Source of the DNA: Neomoorella thermoacetica
GTDB lineage: Bacteria > Bacillota > DSM-521 > Neomoorellales > Neomoorellaceae
Assembly: GCF_001875325.1 (NCBI RefSeq)
Contig: NZ_MDDC01000001.1
Location: forward strand, 1 to 64,000
Length of the DNA stretch: 64,000 bases
Direction of reading: 5' to 3'
A program made the translations under genes and the position numbers. The notes under the pieces are model-generated. The model worked only from the letters and a program-made list of their open reading frames with translations. It did not search any database and was not told the origin of the DNA. This document shows, in pieces, positions 56,352 through 64,000 of the stretch (the stretch's first letter is position 1; the number at the start of each line of letters is the position of its first letter).

Positions 56352-57641
56352 GTTGGATCCCTCCGCTAGGTTTTGTTTTTGGGAAAGGAGCACCATTTTG
56401 ATTAAAGCCGCCCGGGGCCGGGTTATCTTTTGCCGGTCCTGTTCCGCCCGGGCCCGCTTTATGGCTTCATAGAGAAGCCAGTGGGGCAGGGCACCGCCTT
56501 TCAGGGCAAAGTGCAGGAGGGCCCGGGACGTTGCCGGCGGCAGGTCCTTGGCCTCCCGGACGGTGCTCAGGGCCAGGGGGAATAGCCCCAGGGGCGATCC
56601 TTCCCGGCCGCCGGCATCGACCAGCCGCTGTAAGGTAAAGTAGCGGCCCAGGTTGCGCTTGACATCACCCGGGGTTGTTTCCAGCCAGTCGCGCACTGCC
56701 ACCCGGCCGCCGCTACTGGCCAGGGCTGTGGTATAGAAGAGGTTGTCGTCTTCAAGGTCAGCCCGGCGGCCGGTATACACTGAGGCCAGGAGGGCCTTGA
56801 CGTCCTCCGGTTGGGGATCGGAAAGGAGGCTGGCGATGGAAAAATTGCTGGGCTCACGGGTCCAGAAGAGGTAGATGCAGGAGCCCAGGCGCAGGTGGGT
56901 GGCATCGTCTTCAATTAAAGCATTGGCTGCCTTACCGTAACGCTCGGCGCAGTCGTAGCAGATGGGGGAATTTAGAGAAGCTTTTAAGCCAAAGGATTCA
57001 AAGGCAGGGGCATTCGCTGATACCAAAGCCATACCTGATGTCTGCCCCCCAGGAATCCCCTTTATTTTGATTGGATTCCGTTCTGCCGGTGGTTTCTTTT
57101 GACCACATACTAAGCAATTCGTGACTTCACCTTCCTGGGGAGTAGCATATTGGGCCCAAAAATTTTGGACATCAGGATCTTCTATCGGCAGGCGGCCGTC
57201 GACCCGGAAGGTTAGATTATCACCGGGATTTAAATCTTCAGGCAGCCTGGCTCCTGCAGGATCCCAGTTTTTCAGGAAACGCAGGACCGCCCGGACGGAT
57301 TTATTGCCGGTAACAGCGGCGCACCGGCGTACCAGGTCCATGAAAGCCCGGTGACATTCTTTTACCCTTTCCGGCTTTGACTTTTCATCGGCCAGGCCCA
57401 GGACATAATCGCCCTTATCGGCCAGCAGTTTTGGTTTAATTGCGTATGCCCGTAAAATATGTGGGGCATACATCATTTTGCCGCGGTCCTTGCCCCGGGT
57501 TTCAGGCCCCGTGGCCGAAACAAAACCCAGCAAGTTACCCTGGCTGTCCAGATCGATAAACCAGCGGATGGGGGTTTTAATATACATGACCGGGGGCAGG
57601 TCCAGGCGGGTGGAATACTCCCGCAGGCTTTCTAAGAGCAT
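55959..57641 (-). CDS. cas8c: Cas8c, large Cascade subunit (locus 2)
   Basis: The 560-residue protein starts MLLESLREYSTRLDLPPVMY and has LVCG and CYDC cysteine pairs near 180 and 228 for a structural zinc. The C-terminal part has NPAYLCGRLLAVLEGIQ and DRFYGTASTAPAAVF, very close to locus 1, while the N-terminal half is more diverged. This would fit different PAM or Cas3 contacts. The gene begins 9 bp after cas5, with GGGAGGTGA as ribosome site. It carries an internal start for Cas11c. Confidence 0.92.
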   Translation of the reverse strand: MLLESLREYSTRLDLPPVMYIKTPIRWFIDLDSQGNLLGFVSATGPETRGKDRGKMMYAPHILRAYAIKPKLLADKGDYVLGLADEKSKPERVKECHRAFMDLVRRCAAVTGNKSVRAVLRFLKNWDPAGARLPEDLNPGDNLTFRVDGRLPIEDPDVQNFWAQYATPQEGEVTNCLVCGQKKPPAERNPIKIKGIPGGQTSGMALVSANAPAFESFGLKASLNSPICYDCAERYGKAANALIEDDATHLRLGSCIYLFWTREPSNFSIASLLSDPQPEDVKALLASVYTGRRADLEDDNLFYTTALASSGGRVAVRDWLETTPGDVKRNLGRYFTLQRLVDAGGREGSPLGLFPLALSTVREAKDLPPATSRALLHFALKGGALPHWLLYEAIKRARAEQDRQKITRPRAALIKMVLLSQKQNLAEGSNLEKLDTSNRNPAYLCGRLLAVLEGIQRSALPGVNATIVDRFYGTASTAPAAVFSRLLRGSQSHLSKLRKEKPGLYYRWQQALETVLGNLSSFPPVLTLEEQGYFALGYYHQRAANWEGTNSKEDGEETRP

Positions 57642-57650
57642 GTAACGGTT

Positions 57651-58346
57651 TCACCTCCCGATTTCTTTATAAAGGTCCTGCGGCACCCGGAGGATGCCGT
57701 TTTCCAGGCGAGCGCTGAAGAATACGGGCCTGCCTTCACCGCTGCCATCAGCATTGTATTTGAGGTCGAGAAGCATCTGGCCGAGATATTCACTATGCTT
57801 AACGGGTTGATCGGCAGGGCTGGCCGGCCCGAAAAAGGCGGAGAACTCCCGGCAGCCCAGGTAAGGCCGGTGGTAACACTGGCCGCGTTCCACCCGCCGC
57901 CGGAACTGGTCCCGGTATTTTGCCGGGTGGATATCCCGGGCGTGGGGGGCCAGGACCTGTTCGGCACGGATGATGTAGGCTACTTCCCGCAGGGCCAGGG
58001 TATGGCGCTGGGCACGGTCCTGGTCAGCATAATAGCCGCTGCCGTTCCTGGCCCAGCTGCGGGCGGAGGAAACAGCCATCTTGTTGTTTACCTCATTACG
58101 TAAGATGGAAAAATACCGGATGGGTTTCAATACTTCAATCTGCCGCACTCGCCAGCGAAACTCCGGTTTCCAGAAGATGGCTTCCAGGATCCCCCGAGCT
58201 GCCGATGGTGTCATAACGGGATAAGAAACCCGTTCCACCTTCATTTCCGGACGGGTAAAACAGGCCAGGTCACCCCAGACTTTAACTGCCAGCCATCCTT
58301 CGACCCTCGCCTGATCTGACGATCCGGCGCCAGCTAAAGGGTTCAT
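57651..58346 (-). CDS. cas5c: Cas5c (Cas5d), crRNA-processing Cascade subunit (locus 2)
   Basis: The 231-residue protein has VKVWGDLACFTRPEMKVERV, SAARGILEAIFWKPEF and KYRDQFRRRVERGQCYHRPY, closely matching locus 1. It should cut array-2 transcripts at the base of the 8-bp hairpin. The first 18 residues before VKVWGD are extra compared with family starts. A later GTG is possible, but GGGAAG lies about 5 nt before the chosen ATG. The two repeats share nearly all positions, so either Cas5c might process both arrays. Confidence 0.93.
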   Translation of the reverse strand: MNPLAGAGSSDQARVEGWLAVKVWGDLACFTRPEMKVERVSYPVMTPSAARGILEAIFWKPEFRWRVRQIEVLKPIRYFSILRNEVNNKMAVSSARSWARNGSGYYADQDRAQRHTLALREVAYIIRAEQVLAPHARDIHPAKYRDQFRRRVERGQCYHRPYLGCREFSAFFGPASPADQPVKHSEYLGQMLLDLKYNADGSGEGRPVFFSARLENGILRVPQDLYKEIGR

Positions 58347-58408
58347 TTTTTTCTTCCCACCATCCTTTCTGAGATTTTTTAATAAAACCCTCTAATAGTT
58401 AGAGTTCG

Positions 58409-60583
58409 CTAAAATACCAGTTCCTCCGGATCGCGGGCCTGCGTCACCAGGCCATGAATCTCGTCGTAACCACCCAGCCATTCATACAGGCCGGGAGATA
58501 TTTCCTGGATCAACCCTTCCTTCTGGAGAGAATTAACGGTGTATGCATTGATGTTTACCAGGTAGGGTTGCAACTGCCGCATGATTTGACGGCTGATACC
58601 CCGGTGGCGGAGGGCGCTCATTAATTCATCCACTTTCCGGTCATCGGGGCCTTCATGATAGTGGACAATTACCGGCACCACCCTTTGCTCGATCATCTGG
58701 AACTTTTGTGCCACTTCGGGATAATTCAGGCTGCGGCGGCTGGCCTGGACCCCCCTGGCGTCCAGGGTGCAGGATTGGTAGAGGCGCTGGAAATAGATCC
58801 GGTACAGGCCGGGGTCATGCAGGTCAACCCCTGTTGTACTTGCAAGCAGGGCGGCAGCGATTTCGGTCCCGGTTTTATAGCTGCCGGGGGGCAGGTGGCC
58901 TTCCTTGGGATTGAAGATTATCACCCGGCCTTCCTGCAGCTTCCCTTCCCGGTTGCACCGCCCGGCAGCCTGGACAATCCTGTCCAGGGGACCAACAGCA
59001 CGCAGGACGAGGGAGAAATCCAGATCAACTCCAGCCTCAACCACCTGTGTGGTGACCAGGCGGCAGGGCTGGCCGTTTCCCAGGCGCCGGCGCACCTCCT
59101 GCAGGACCTTACGCCGGTGAGCCCCGCAGAGGAGGGTGGAGAGATGGAAAGCTTCAGGGTCGTCCAGGGCTTTCAGGAGGGCCAGGGCATCCTGTTTGGT
59201 GTTAACCACAGCCATGGCCTGGCAGGATTGGCGCATTGCTTCAGCAACCTGTTCCCAGCTCCATTTTTCGTTGCCGGTGGGTACCTGGTAACCCACCCTT
59301 TTGAGCAATGAAAAATATTTTTGCACATCAGGAATTATTTCCCTTATACCCTGCAGTCCCCGGAAAAGGGGGCCGGCCTCCAGGGCCGGCTGGGTGGCCG
59401 AGCACAAGATAACCGTTACCCCATAAAACTGTACCAGCTGCTGCAGGACGTCGAGGATGGGCTCTAAAAGATGTACCGGCAGGGTCTGGACTTCATCCAG
59501 GATGATGACGCTGTTGGCGAGGTTGTGGAGTTTGCGGCAACTGCTGCTGCTGTCGGCGAATAAACTCTCAAATAGCTGGACCGTGGTTGTAACGATGAGG
59601 GTGGCATCCCAGTTCTCACTGGCCAGGCGGGCTCGCAGTTCCCCGGGGGTAGGGTTTTCGGGATCTGGCGGCGGGGCAACGGCGCTGTGATGCTCCAGGA
59701 CATTGGCGTTACCAAAAATGTTCCGGTAGACGTCGGCCGTCTGCTCGATAATGCTGGTATAGGGTATGGCGACAATGATTCTCGCTTTCTGATAGCACAG
59801 GGCGTGGAGCAGGGCGAAGGCCATCCCGGAACGGGTCTTGCCGCCACCGGTTGGTACGGTCAAGGAAAAGAAACCCGGCGATAATCCGGCCGCCCGGCAA
59901 CAGTGGTCGTAGATTTCCCGGCGGATCTGGTTGACATGGCCGCCGCTTTTAGCCATTAACCTTTGCTGGTCCGCCGCCAGTAAAGACCATAAAGTAGCAA
60001 TGGAGGCTCCCTCTTGCCGCAATTTCGTCAGGGAAGGTTCAAAATGCCTTTCGGTGTCAAGGAAATCAGCATCGACCAGGGAACTGAAGAGAAGGCGCAG
60101 GAATAATTCAACCCGGCTGGCTACATCCGTACCTGCTCCTCCCTGCAAAAAGGGCGGCAATTCCCTGTCCAGGGGCTGCTCCGGTTCTAAAGAGGGTATA
60201 GCCCGGCGGGCGTTTTGCAGGGCGGTGTTATAACGTTCCAGCTGCACCTTGTCCTTCAAGCGAGTTTTTAATTCCGCCCGGTCGGGCAGGCCGCCGTGGT
60301 GGCCGGCGATCACAAAGGCCAGGGGTTCAAAATATTTTGATGCCAGCAGGGCGCCGGCGCTGGAATGGTTGGGGCCGCGGCGACCGGCTTTGCCCCGCAG
60401 GTAAGCCTGGAACTCCGGGTGGAACTTCCCCAGGTCATGCCACAGGCCGGCACGGTAACCAAGATGCGGTGCTCCCAGGGGTTTGGTAAATTTTTGGGTC
60501 AGGGCAGCGACGGCCTCAAGATGATATAATAATGATTGCTCTTTACCCTGGGAATTTGCGGAGTGGGCCAGGAATTGTTCCAT
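58409..60583 (-). CDS. cas3: Cas3, type I-C helicase-nuclease (locus 2)
   Basis: The 724-residue protein has the HD nuclease motifs WHDLGKFHPEF and GHHGGL, then helicase motifs VPTGGGKTRSG, PYTSIIEQTADVYR, ILDEVQTLP, CSATQPALE and AGRCNREGKL. It degrades targets bound by Cascade. The ATG at 60583 is chosen because GGTGA lies a few bases upstream and EQFLAHSANSQGKEQ matches the usual front; 17 earlier codons are open but look unrelated. It heads a leftward operon and lies divergent from a WYL regulator. Compared with locus 1, the order is identical. Confidence 0.94.
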   Translation of the reverse strand: MEQFLAHSANSQGKEQSLLYHLEAVAALTQKFTKPLGAPHLGYRAGLWHDLGKFHPEFQAYLRGKAGRRGPNHSSAGALLASKYFEPLAFVIAGHHGGLPDRAELKTRLKDKVQLERYNTALQNARRAIPSLEPEQPLDRELPPFLQGGAGTDVASRVELFLRLLFSSLVDADFLDTERHFEPSLTKLRQEGASIATLWSLLAADQQRLMAKSGGHVNQIRREIYDHCCRAAGLSPGFFSLTVPTGGGKTRSGMAFALLHALCYQKARIIVAIPYTSIIEQTADVYRNIFGNANVLEHHSAVAPPPDPENPTPGELRARLASENWDATLIVTTTVQLFESLFADSSSSCRKLHNLANSVIILDEVQTLPVHLLEPILDVLQQLVQFYGVTVILCSATQPALEAGPLFRGLQGIREIIPDVQKYFSLLKRVGYQVPTGNEKWSWEQVAEAMRQSCQAMAVVNTKQDALALLKALDDPEAFHLSTLLCGAHRRKVLQEVRRRLGNGQPCRLVTTQVVEAGVDLDFSLVLRAVGPLDRIVQAAGRCNREGKLQEGRVIIFNPKEGHLPPGSYKTGTEIAAALLASTTGVDLHDPGLYRIYFQRLYQSCTLDARGVQASRRSLNYPEVAQKFQMIEQRVVPVIVHYHEGPDDRKVDELMSALRHRGISRQIMRQLQPYLVNINAYTVNSLQKEGLIQEISPGLYEWLGGYDEIHGLVTQARDPEELVF

Positions 60584-60786
60584 GAATATCACCCAAGACT
60601 TCAAAAAATCTCTGGTTCGACAGGTTTTTGCCAAAACCTGTTTTATAAGATGACTTCAATAATAAATCATAGCCCCGACATAAACTGTCGGGTACATTTG
60701 TTCTCTCTTAATTTTTCCCTTCCTGGAGGATTAAGGTAAAATATGACGAATACACCTTAAGAAAACATTTCCAGGGGGAACGGGTT
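60584..60786. promoter_or_regulatory. Divergent control region of cas3 (locus 2) and the WYL gene, with a palindrome
   Basis: A perfect inverted repeat at 60621-60640 (arms CAGGTTTT and AAAACCTG, 4-nt centre) lies 38 bp before the cas3 ATG. A TATAAA-type -10 box for cas3 adjoins it on the minus strand (about 60641-60648). On the plus strand TAAAAT at 60737-60742 could be the -10 box of the WYL gene. The palindrome is a good candidate operator. It could also form an RNA hairpin. Confidence 0.5.
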
Positions 60787-61830
60787 ATGGCCATTGTCCT
60801 GAAGAAAAAGTCCATGGGCCTGGCTAACGTGAGCCGTCAATCTCTAGCACGGATTTATTTCATTCATCGCTGGATCGCCGCCGGCCGGTATCCCAACGTA
60901 GCCTTTTTAGCCGAGCACCTTGAGGTTTCCCAGCGAACGGTGGAGCGGGATATTCAACTATTGCGGGACTTTTTTGGTGCGCCAATAGTTTACGATGCCT
61001 GGCGCAGGGGCTACCGTTACGAAAAGACCTTCAGCCTGCCACCTCTCCAGCTAACGGAAGGCGAATTCCTGACCCTTTACCTGGGCCAGCGATTGCTGAG
61101 CCAGTTTGGCGGTACCCCCTTTGGGCAAATTCTTCGCAATGCTCTTGCTAAATTGAAGGTCATGCTGCCGGAAACGGTGAGTATTGACCTGGAGTCTCTG
61201 GAACGGGATATTTCCTTTGGAATAGAACCCCTGCGGGGGGATACGGAGCAATTGGTAGCTGTATATGGCGATCTCCTAAGGGCCATCCAGGAAAGCCATT
61301 CCGTCCAGATTATCTATTATACTGCCAGCCGGGACGCTGTCACTGAAAGGCTGATTGATCCCTATCACCTGCGATTTTTTCGCGGCGCCTGGTATGTGAT
61401 TGCCTATTGCCATTACCGCCGGGAGGTACGTTTTTTTGCCCTGGACCGCATCCGCCAGTGGAAGGTAACGGAGAAACAGTTTACAGTCAGGCCGGATTTT
61501 TCCCTGGATTCCTACCTGCAGAATTCCCTGGGAATTGAACGGGGGCCACAGGTCCATGAAGTGGTTATTCGTTTTGATGCCGTTGAGGCCCGCTGGATCA
61601 AGGAGCGACACTGGCATTCCAGCCAGGTAATTGAGGAATTGCCGGATGGCAGCCTAGTTTTAAAAATGCGCCTGAGCGGCCTGCAGGAAGTCAAGCGCTG
61701 GGTGCTGGGTTTCGGCAGCCAGGCAGAGGTCCTGGCCCCACCGGAACTCCGCCAGGAGGTGGCCCGGGAGGTAGCTACCATGGGCCGGCTTTACCTGCAG
61801 GGCGGCCCGGCTGGTTCGGGCCTATTTTAG
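60787..61830 (+). CDS. WYL-domain transcriptional regulator
   Basis: The 347-residue protein has an N-terminal helix-turn-helix (about 20-75, with FLAEHLEVSQRTVERDIQLLR), a central WYL domain with FFRGAWYVIAYCHYR (WYV in place of WYL) and RFFALDRI, and a C-terminal WCX-type part (HSSQVIEELPDGSL). WYL proteins often sense nucleic-acid or nucleotide signals and control defence genes, including CRISPR loci. Its divergent position 203 bp from cas3 of locus 2 suggests that it controls that operon. The ATG follows a GGGGGAACGGG site. Control of its own gene is also likely. Confidence 0.88.
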   Translation: MAIVLKKKSMGLANVSRQSLARIYFIHRWIAAGRYPNVAFLAEHLEVSQRTVERDIQLLRDFFGAPIVYDAWRRGYRYEKTFSLPPLQLTEGEFLTLYLGQRLLSQFGGTPFGQILRNALAKLKVMLPETVSIDLESLERDISFGIEPLRGDTEQLVAVYGDLLRAIQESHSVQIIYYTASRDAVTERLIDPYHLRFFRGAWYVIAYCHYRREVRFFALDRIRQWKVTEKQFTVRPDFSLDSYLQNSLGIERGPQVHEVVIRFDAVEARWIKERHWHSSQVIEELPDGSLVLKMRLSGLQEVKRWVLGFGSQAEVLAPPELRQEVAREVATMGRLYLQGGPAGSGLF

Positions 61831-61929
61831 AGCGGCTGGCGATTTCTTCTGCTAAAATGGTGCCAGGAGGAAAAAACGGGGCCGATAGGGAATTGTTATA
61901 TGCAGGCTTTTGTTAAGGAGGTTAAATAA

Positions 61930-63408
61930 ATGTTACTCTGGCAATTGCCACAACAGCACCGGGAGTCAGGTACGCACCCGGCCCTGATCTTCCAGGACCG
62001 GAGGGTTACATACGGCGAGCTGGTTGAATGGATCGGCGCCTATGCCGGTATGTTCCAGGACCTGGGGGTCCAACCCGGGGAAAGGGTAGCCATCTGCGCT
62101 CCCAACTGCCCCGAGTTTATCTACAGTTACCTGGGAGCCATTCAGGCCGGAGCTATCGTTGTGCCCCTGAACCTGATGCTTACCAGGGATGAAATTGCCT
62201 ATATTATTAAAGATGCCGGCTGTAGCACCCTGGTAATTCACCGGGCTATTGTGGAACGCCTGGACCTTGTGCCCCAGATGACCGCCGCCCTGGGGCTCAA
62301 GCACCTGGTTGTCCTGGACGAGGCTACGGCAGCAAAGGCCCTGGCGGCACCTCCCGCCACCCCGGTGGCGGCGAAGGAAGAAGACATCTGCGTTTTCCTC
62401 TACACTTCCGGCACTACGGGCCGGCCTAAAGGAGCCATGCTCAGCCACCGCAATTTTCTGGCGGATATCCAGGCCATGGACGCCGTTTCCGACCTGGGAG
62501 CTGAAGATAACTTCCTCTGCGTCCTGCCCATGTTCCACAGCTTTGCCTGGACAACCAGCGTCCTCCTGCCCCTTTACCTGGGCAGCACCATCACTATCAA
62601 AGAGAATTTCCAGCCTAAGGATACTTTAAAAACCTTATCCGAGGGGGGTATTACCGTCTTTTGCGGTGTACCCTCAATATACGCCGTCCTCTGGCGCCTG
62701 GCGGAAGAGGGGCAGTTTAAATCCCTTAAGTTTGCCATTTCCGGCGGCGCCCCCCTGGCGGCGGAGATCCAGCGCGGCTTTGAAACTAAATTTGCCTTCC
62801 CCCTGGTTGAGGGTTACGGCCTGTCGGAAGCCGCACCCGTGGTCTGCCTGAACCCCCTGAACGGTATCCGCAAACCGGGCTCTATCGGCCTACCTCTCCC
62901 TGGTATAGAGGTCAGGCTGGTAGACGACGATGATCGGGAGGTACCCCGCGGCGAAGTGGGCGAGCTGGTAGTTCGCGGGCCTAACGTCATGGCCGGCTAT
63001 TACAACCACCCGGAGGAAACGGCAGCTGCCCTGCGGGGAGGCTGGCTTCACACCGGTGACCTGGCCCGCCAGGACGAGGACGGCTATTTCTATATCGTCG
63101 ACCGCAAGAAGGATTTGATCATCCTGGGAGGCTTCAATGTCTATCCCCGGGAAGTGGAGGAGGCCCTCCTGGCCCACCCGGCTGTTCTGGAGGCGGCGGT
63201 AGTCGGCGTAGGCGACCCGGTAAAGGGCGAGACAGTTAAAGCCTATGTGGTGCTGAAGGAGGGAGAAGCTACCGACCGGCGCCAGCTGCAAGAGTTTTTA
63301 AAGGAACACCTGGCCCTTTACAAGATACCGCGCCTTTTTGAGTTTGTGCCAGAGCTACCCAAGAGCCCAACGGGTAAGGTGATGAAGAAACTGTTGAAAA
63401 CGAGTTGA
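61930..63408 (+). CDS. Long-chain fatty acid / acyl-CoA synthetase (AMP-forming)
   Basis: The 492-residue adenylating enzyme has the P-loop-like motif YTSGTTGRPKGAML at about 158, the A5 motif VEGYGLSEAAPVVCLNP near 293, GGWLHTGDLA near 371, DRKKDLIILGGFNVYPREVE, and the C-terminal catalytic Lys in KSPTGKVMKK. It activates a carboxylic acid with ATP and attaches CoA. The compact size is typical of clostridial FadD-like ligases; the exact chain length cannot be seen. The ribosome site AAGGAGG lies about 8 bases before the ATG. It follows the WYL gene by 99 bp, with no clear functional link. Confidence 0.92.
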   Translation: MLLWQLPQQHRESGTHPALIFQDRRVTYGELVEWIGAYAGMFQDLGVQPGERVAICAPNCPEFIYSYLGAIQAGAIVVPLNLMLTRDEIAYIIKDAGCSTLVIHRAIVERLDLVPQMTAALGLKHLVVLDEATAAKALAAPPATPVAAKEEDICVFLYTSGTTGRPKGAMLSHRNFLADIQAMDAVSDLGAEDNFLCVLPMFHSFAWTTSVLLPLYLGSTITIKENFQPKDTLKTLSEGGITVFCGVPSIYAVLWRLAEEGQFKSLKFAISGGAPLAAEIQRGFETKFAFPLVEGYGLSEAAPVVCLNPLNGIRKPGSIGLPLPGIEVRLVDDDDREVPRGEVGELVVRGPNVMAGYYNHPEETAAALRGGWLHTGDLARQDEDGYFYIVDRKKDLIILGGFNVYPREVEEALLAHPAVLEAAVVGVGDPVKGETVKAYVVLKEGEATDRRQLQEFLKEHLALYKIPRLFEFVPELPKSPTGKVMKKLLKTS

Positions 63409-63468
63409 GGTTGTGTCTGGAGATAAATATAGAAGCCCAAATTTTTTTGTTAGCAGCAGGGAGGAATT

Positions 63469-63507
63469 ATGTCAAATTTAGGTGAGGATTATTGCAAAGA
63501 GGCTTGA
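63469..63507 (+). other. Twelve-codon open frame with a strong ribosome site
   Basis: AGGGAGG lies 4 nt before an ATG that opens a 12-residue frame (MSNLGEDYCKEA). It sits between the acyl-CoA synthetase and the HD-GYP gene and could be a leader peptide. There is no evidence of conservation. Confidence 0.2.
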
Positions 63508-63561
63508 GGCCGGCCGGTTTTTAAGGTAAAATGGAAACAGGCGGGAAGAGGAGTGGTCCCG

Positions 63562-64000
63562 GTGTCGGTGGCTTCAGACGCAGCGGCTTTGCTGGAACGC
63601 CTGCGTAACCATAGCATGACGACCTACCAGCACTCTTGCAACGTCGGCAATCTGGCCTCGGCCCTGGCTGAAGGGTTGGGTATGCAACAGGATGAGGTGA
63701 ACGTTATCACCCTGGGCGGCCTGCTCCATGATATTGGTAAAGTCCGGGTACGAACGTCAATCCTGCATAAGGCTGCCCGGCTGACGCCGGCTGAGTGGGA
63801 GGTTATGCGCCGGCACCCGGACTTCGGTGTCCAGATACTCGCTGCCGTGGAGAAGTTCGATATTATCGAGCCCCTGGTGGCTTATCATCACGAGCGCTGG
63901 GACGGTAGGGGATATTATGGCCTGCAGGGGAACGATATCCCCTGGGCGCCCGGATTATTGCCCTGGCCGATGCCTTCGACGCCATGACTTCCTCCCGTTC
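63562..64000 (+). CDS. HD-GYP-type phosphohydrolase, apparently frameshifted, runs off the window
   Basis: The frame encodes an HD-GYP domain: YQHSCNVGNLASALAEGL, LLHDIGKVRVRT and HHERWDGRGYYGL. Such domains degrade cyclic di-GMP or related nucleotides. After GNDIP the frame moves to WAPGLLPWPMPSTP and stops at 63985-63987. Shifting by one base restores LGARIIALADAFDAMTSS, the expected family sequence, up to the window end. A C is probably missing in the CCCC run at 63939-63942, by mutation or sequencing error. The GTG at 63562 has AGGAG at 8-nt spacing. Confidence 0.75.

Overview
The window looks like a chromosomal stretch of a moderately GC-rich thermophilic or anaerobic Firmicute. Moorella and its relatives are my best guess, from an aldehyde:ferredoxin oxidoreductase remnant, a clostridial Fe-S flavoenzyme, AddAB, YhaN-like SbcC, GH18 remnants and type I-C CRISPR. 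The genus is inference. No rRNA or tRNA genes were seen.

Layout: (1) 1-4.4 kb is metabolic: the end of a broken aldehyde oxidoreductase gene, a MoaD/ThiS-like protein, an IclR regulator and an old-yellow-enzyme/2,4-dienoyl-CoA-reductase-type flavoprotein. (2) 5.2-17.5 kb is DNA-end processing: sbcD, a YhaN-like sbcC, addB and addA, packed in two overlapping pairs. (3) 17.5-18.8 kb is a graveyard holding an N-terminally truncated cas6 and a broken GH18 hydrolase. (4) 19.1-26.2 kb is a complete Wadjet operon, jetA-B-C-D, with overlapping genes. (5) 27.7-60.6 kb is the centrepiece: two complete type I-C CRISPR-Cas loci in mirror image. Locus 1 reads rightward (cas3-5-8-7-4-1-2, leader, 44 repeats). 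Locus 2 reads leftward (same gene order, leader, about 135 repeats). The arrays converge on a 4-kb island with an IS256 relic, a membrane serine protease with a zinc-ribbon partner, a methyl-accepting protein, and relics of the protease gene and of a second jetA. (6) 60.8-64 kb holds a WYL regulator divergent from cas3 of locus 2, an acyl-CoA synthetase and an HD-GYP protein with an apparent frameshift.

The most interesting signals are small. Degenerate CRISPR repeats lie outside the arrays. One sits directly upstream of the Shine-Dalgarno of cas5 (the repeat-cleaving enzyme of type I-C), one directly upstream of the Shine-Dalgarno of cas4 in locus 2, and one between cas2 and the leader in locus 1. 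In the two locus-1 elements every stem change leaves a G-U pair, so the RNA hairpin survives. This suggests that cas mRNAs are themselves bound or cut by the crRNA-processing machinery. The two leaders share almost no overall sequence, but carry three TTCGCG-type boxes at identical spacing (35, 79 and 47 nt). Spacers in the two arrays, and within array 2, hit the same phage codons with synonymous differences, which points to repeated adaptation against diverging relatives of one phage. Both cas8 genes carry an in-frame internal Shine-Dalgarno and start that would make Cas11c.

Together the window is a dense defence region: Cascade-Cas3 twice, Wadjet against plasmids, and AddAB/SbcCD, which process DNA ends and may supply adaptation substrates.
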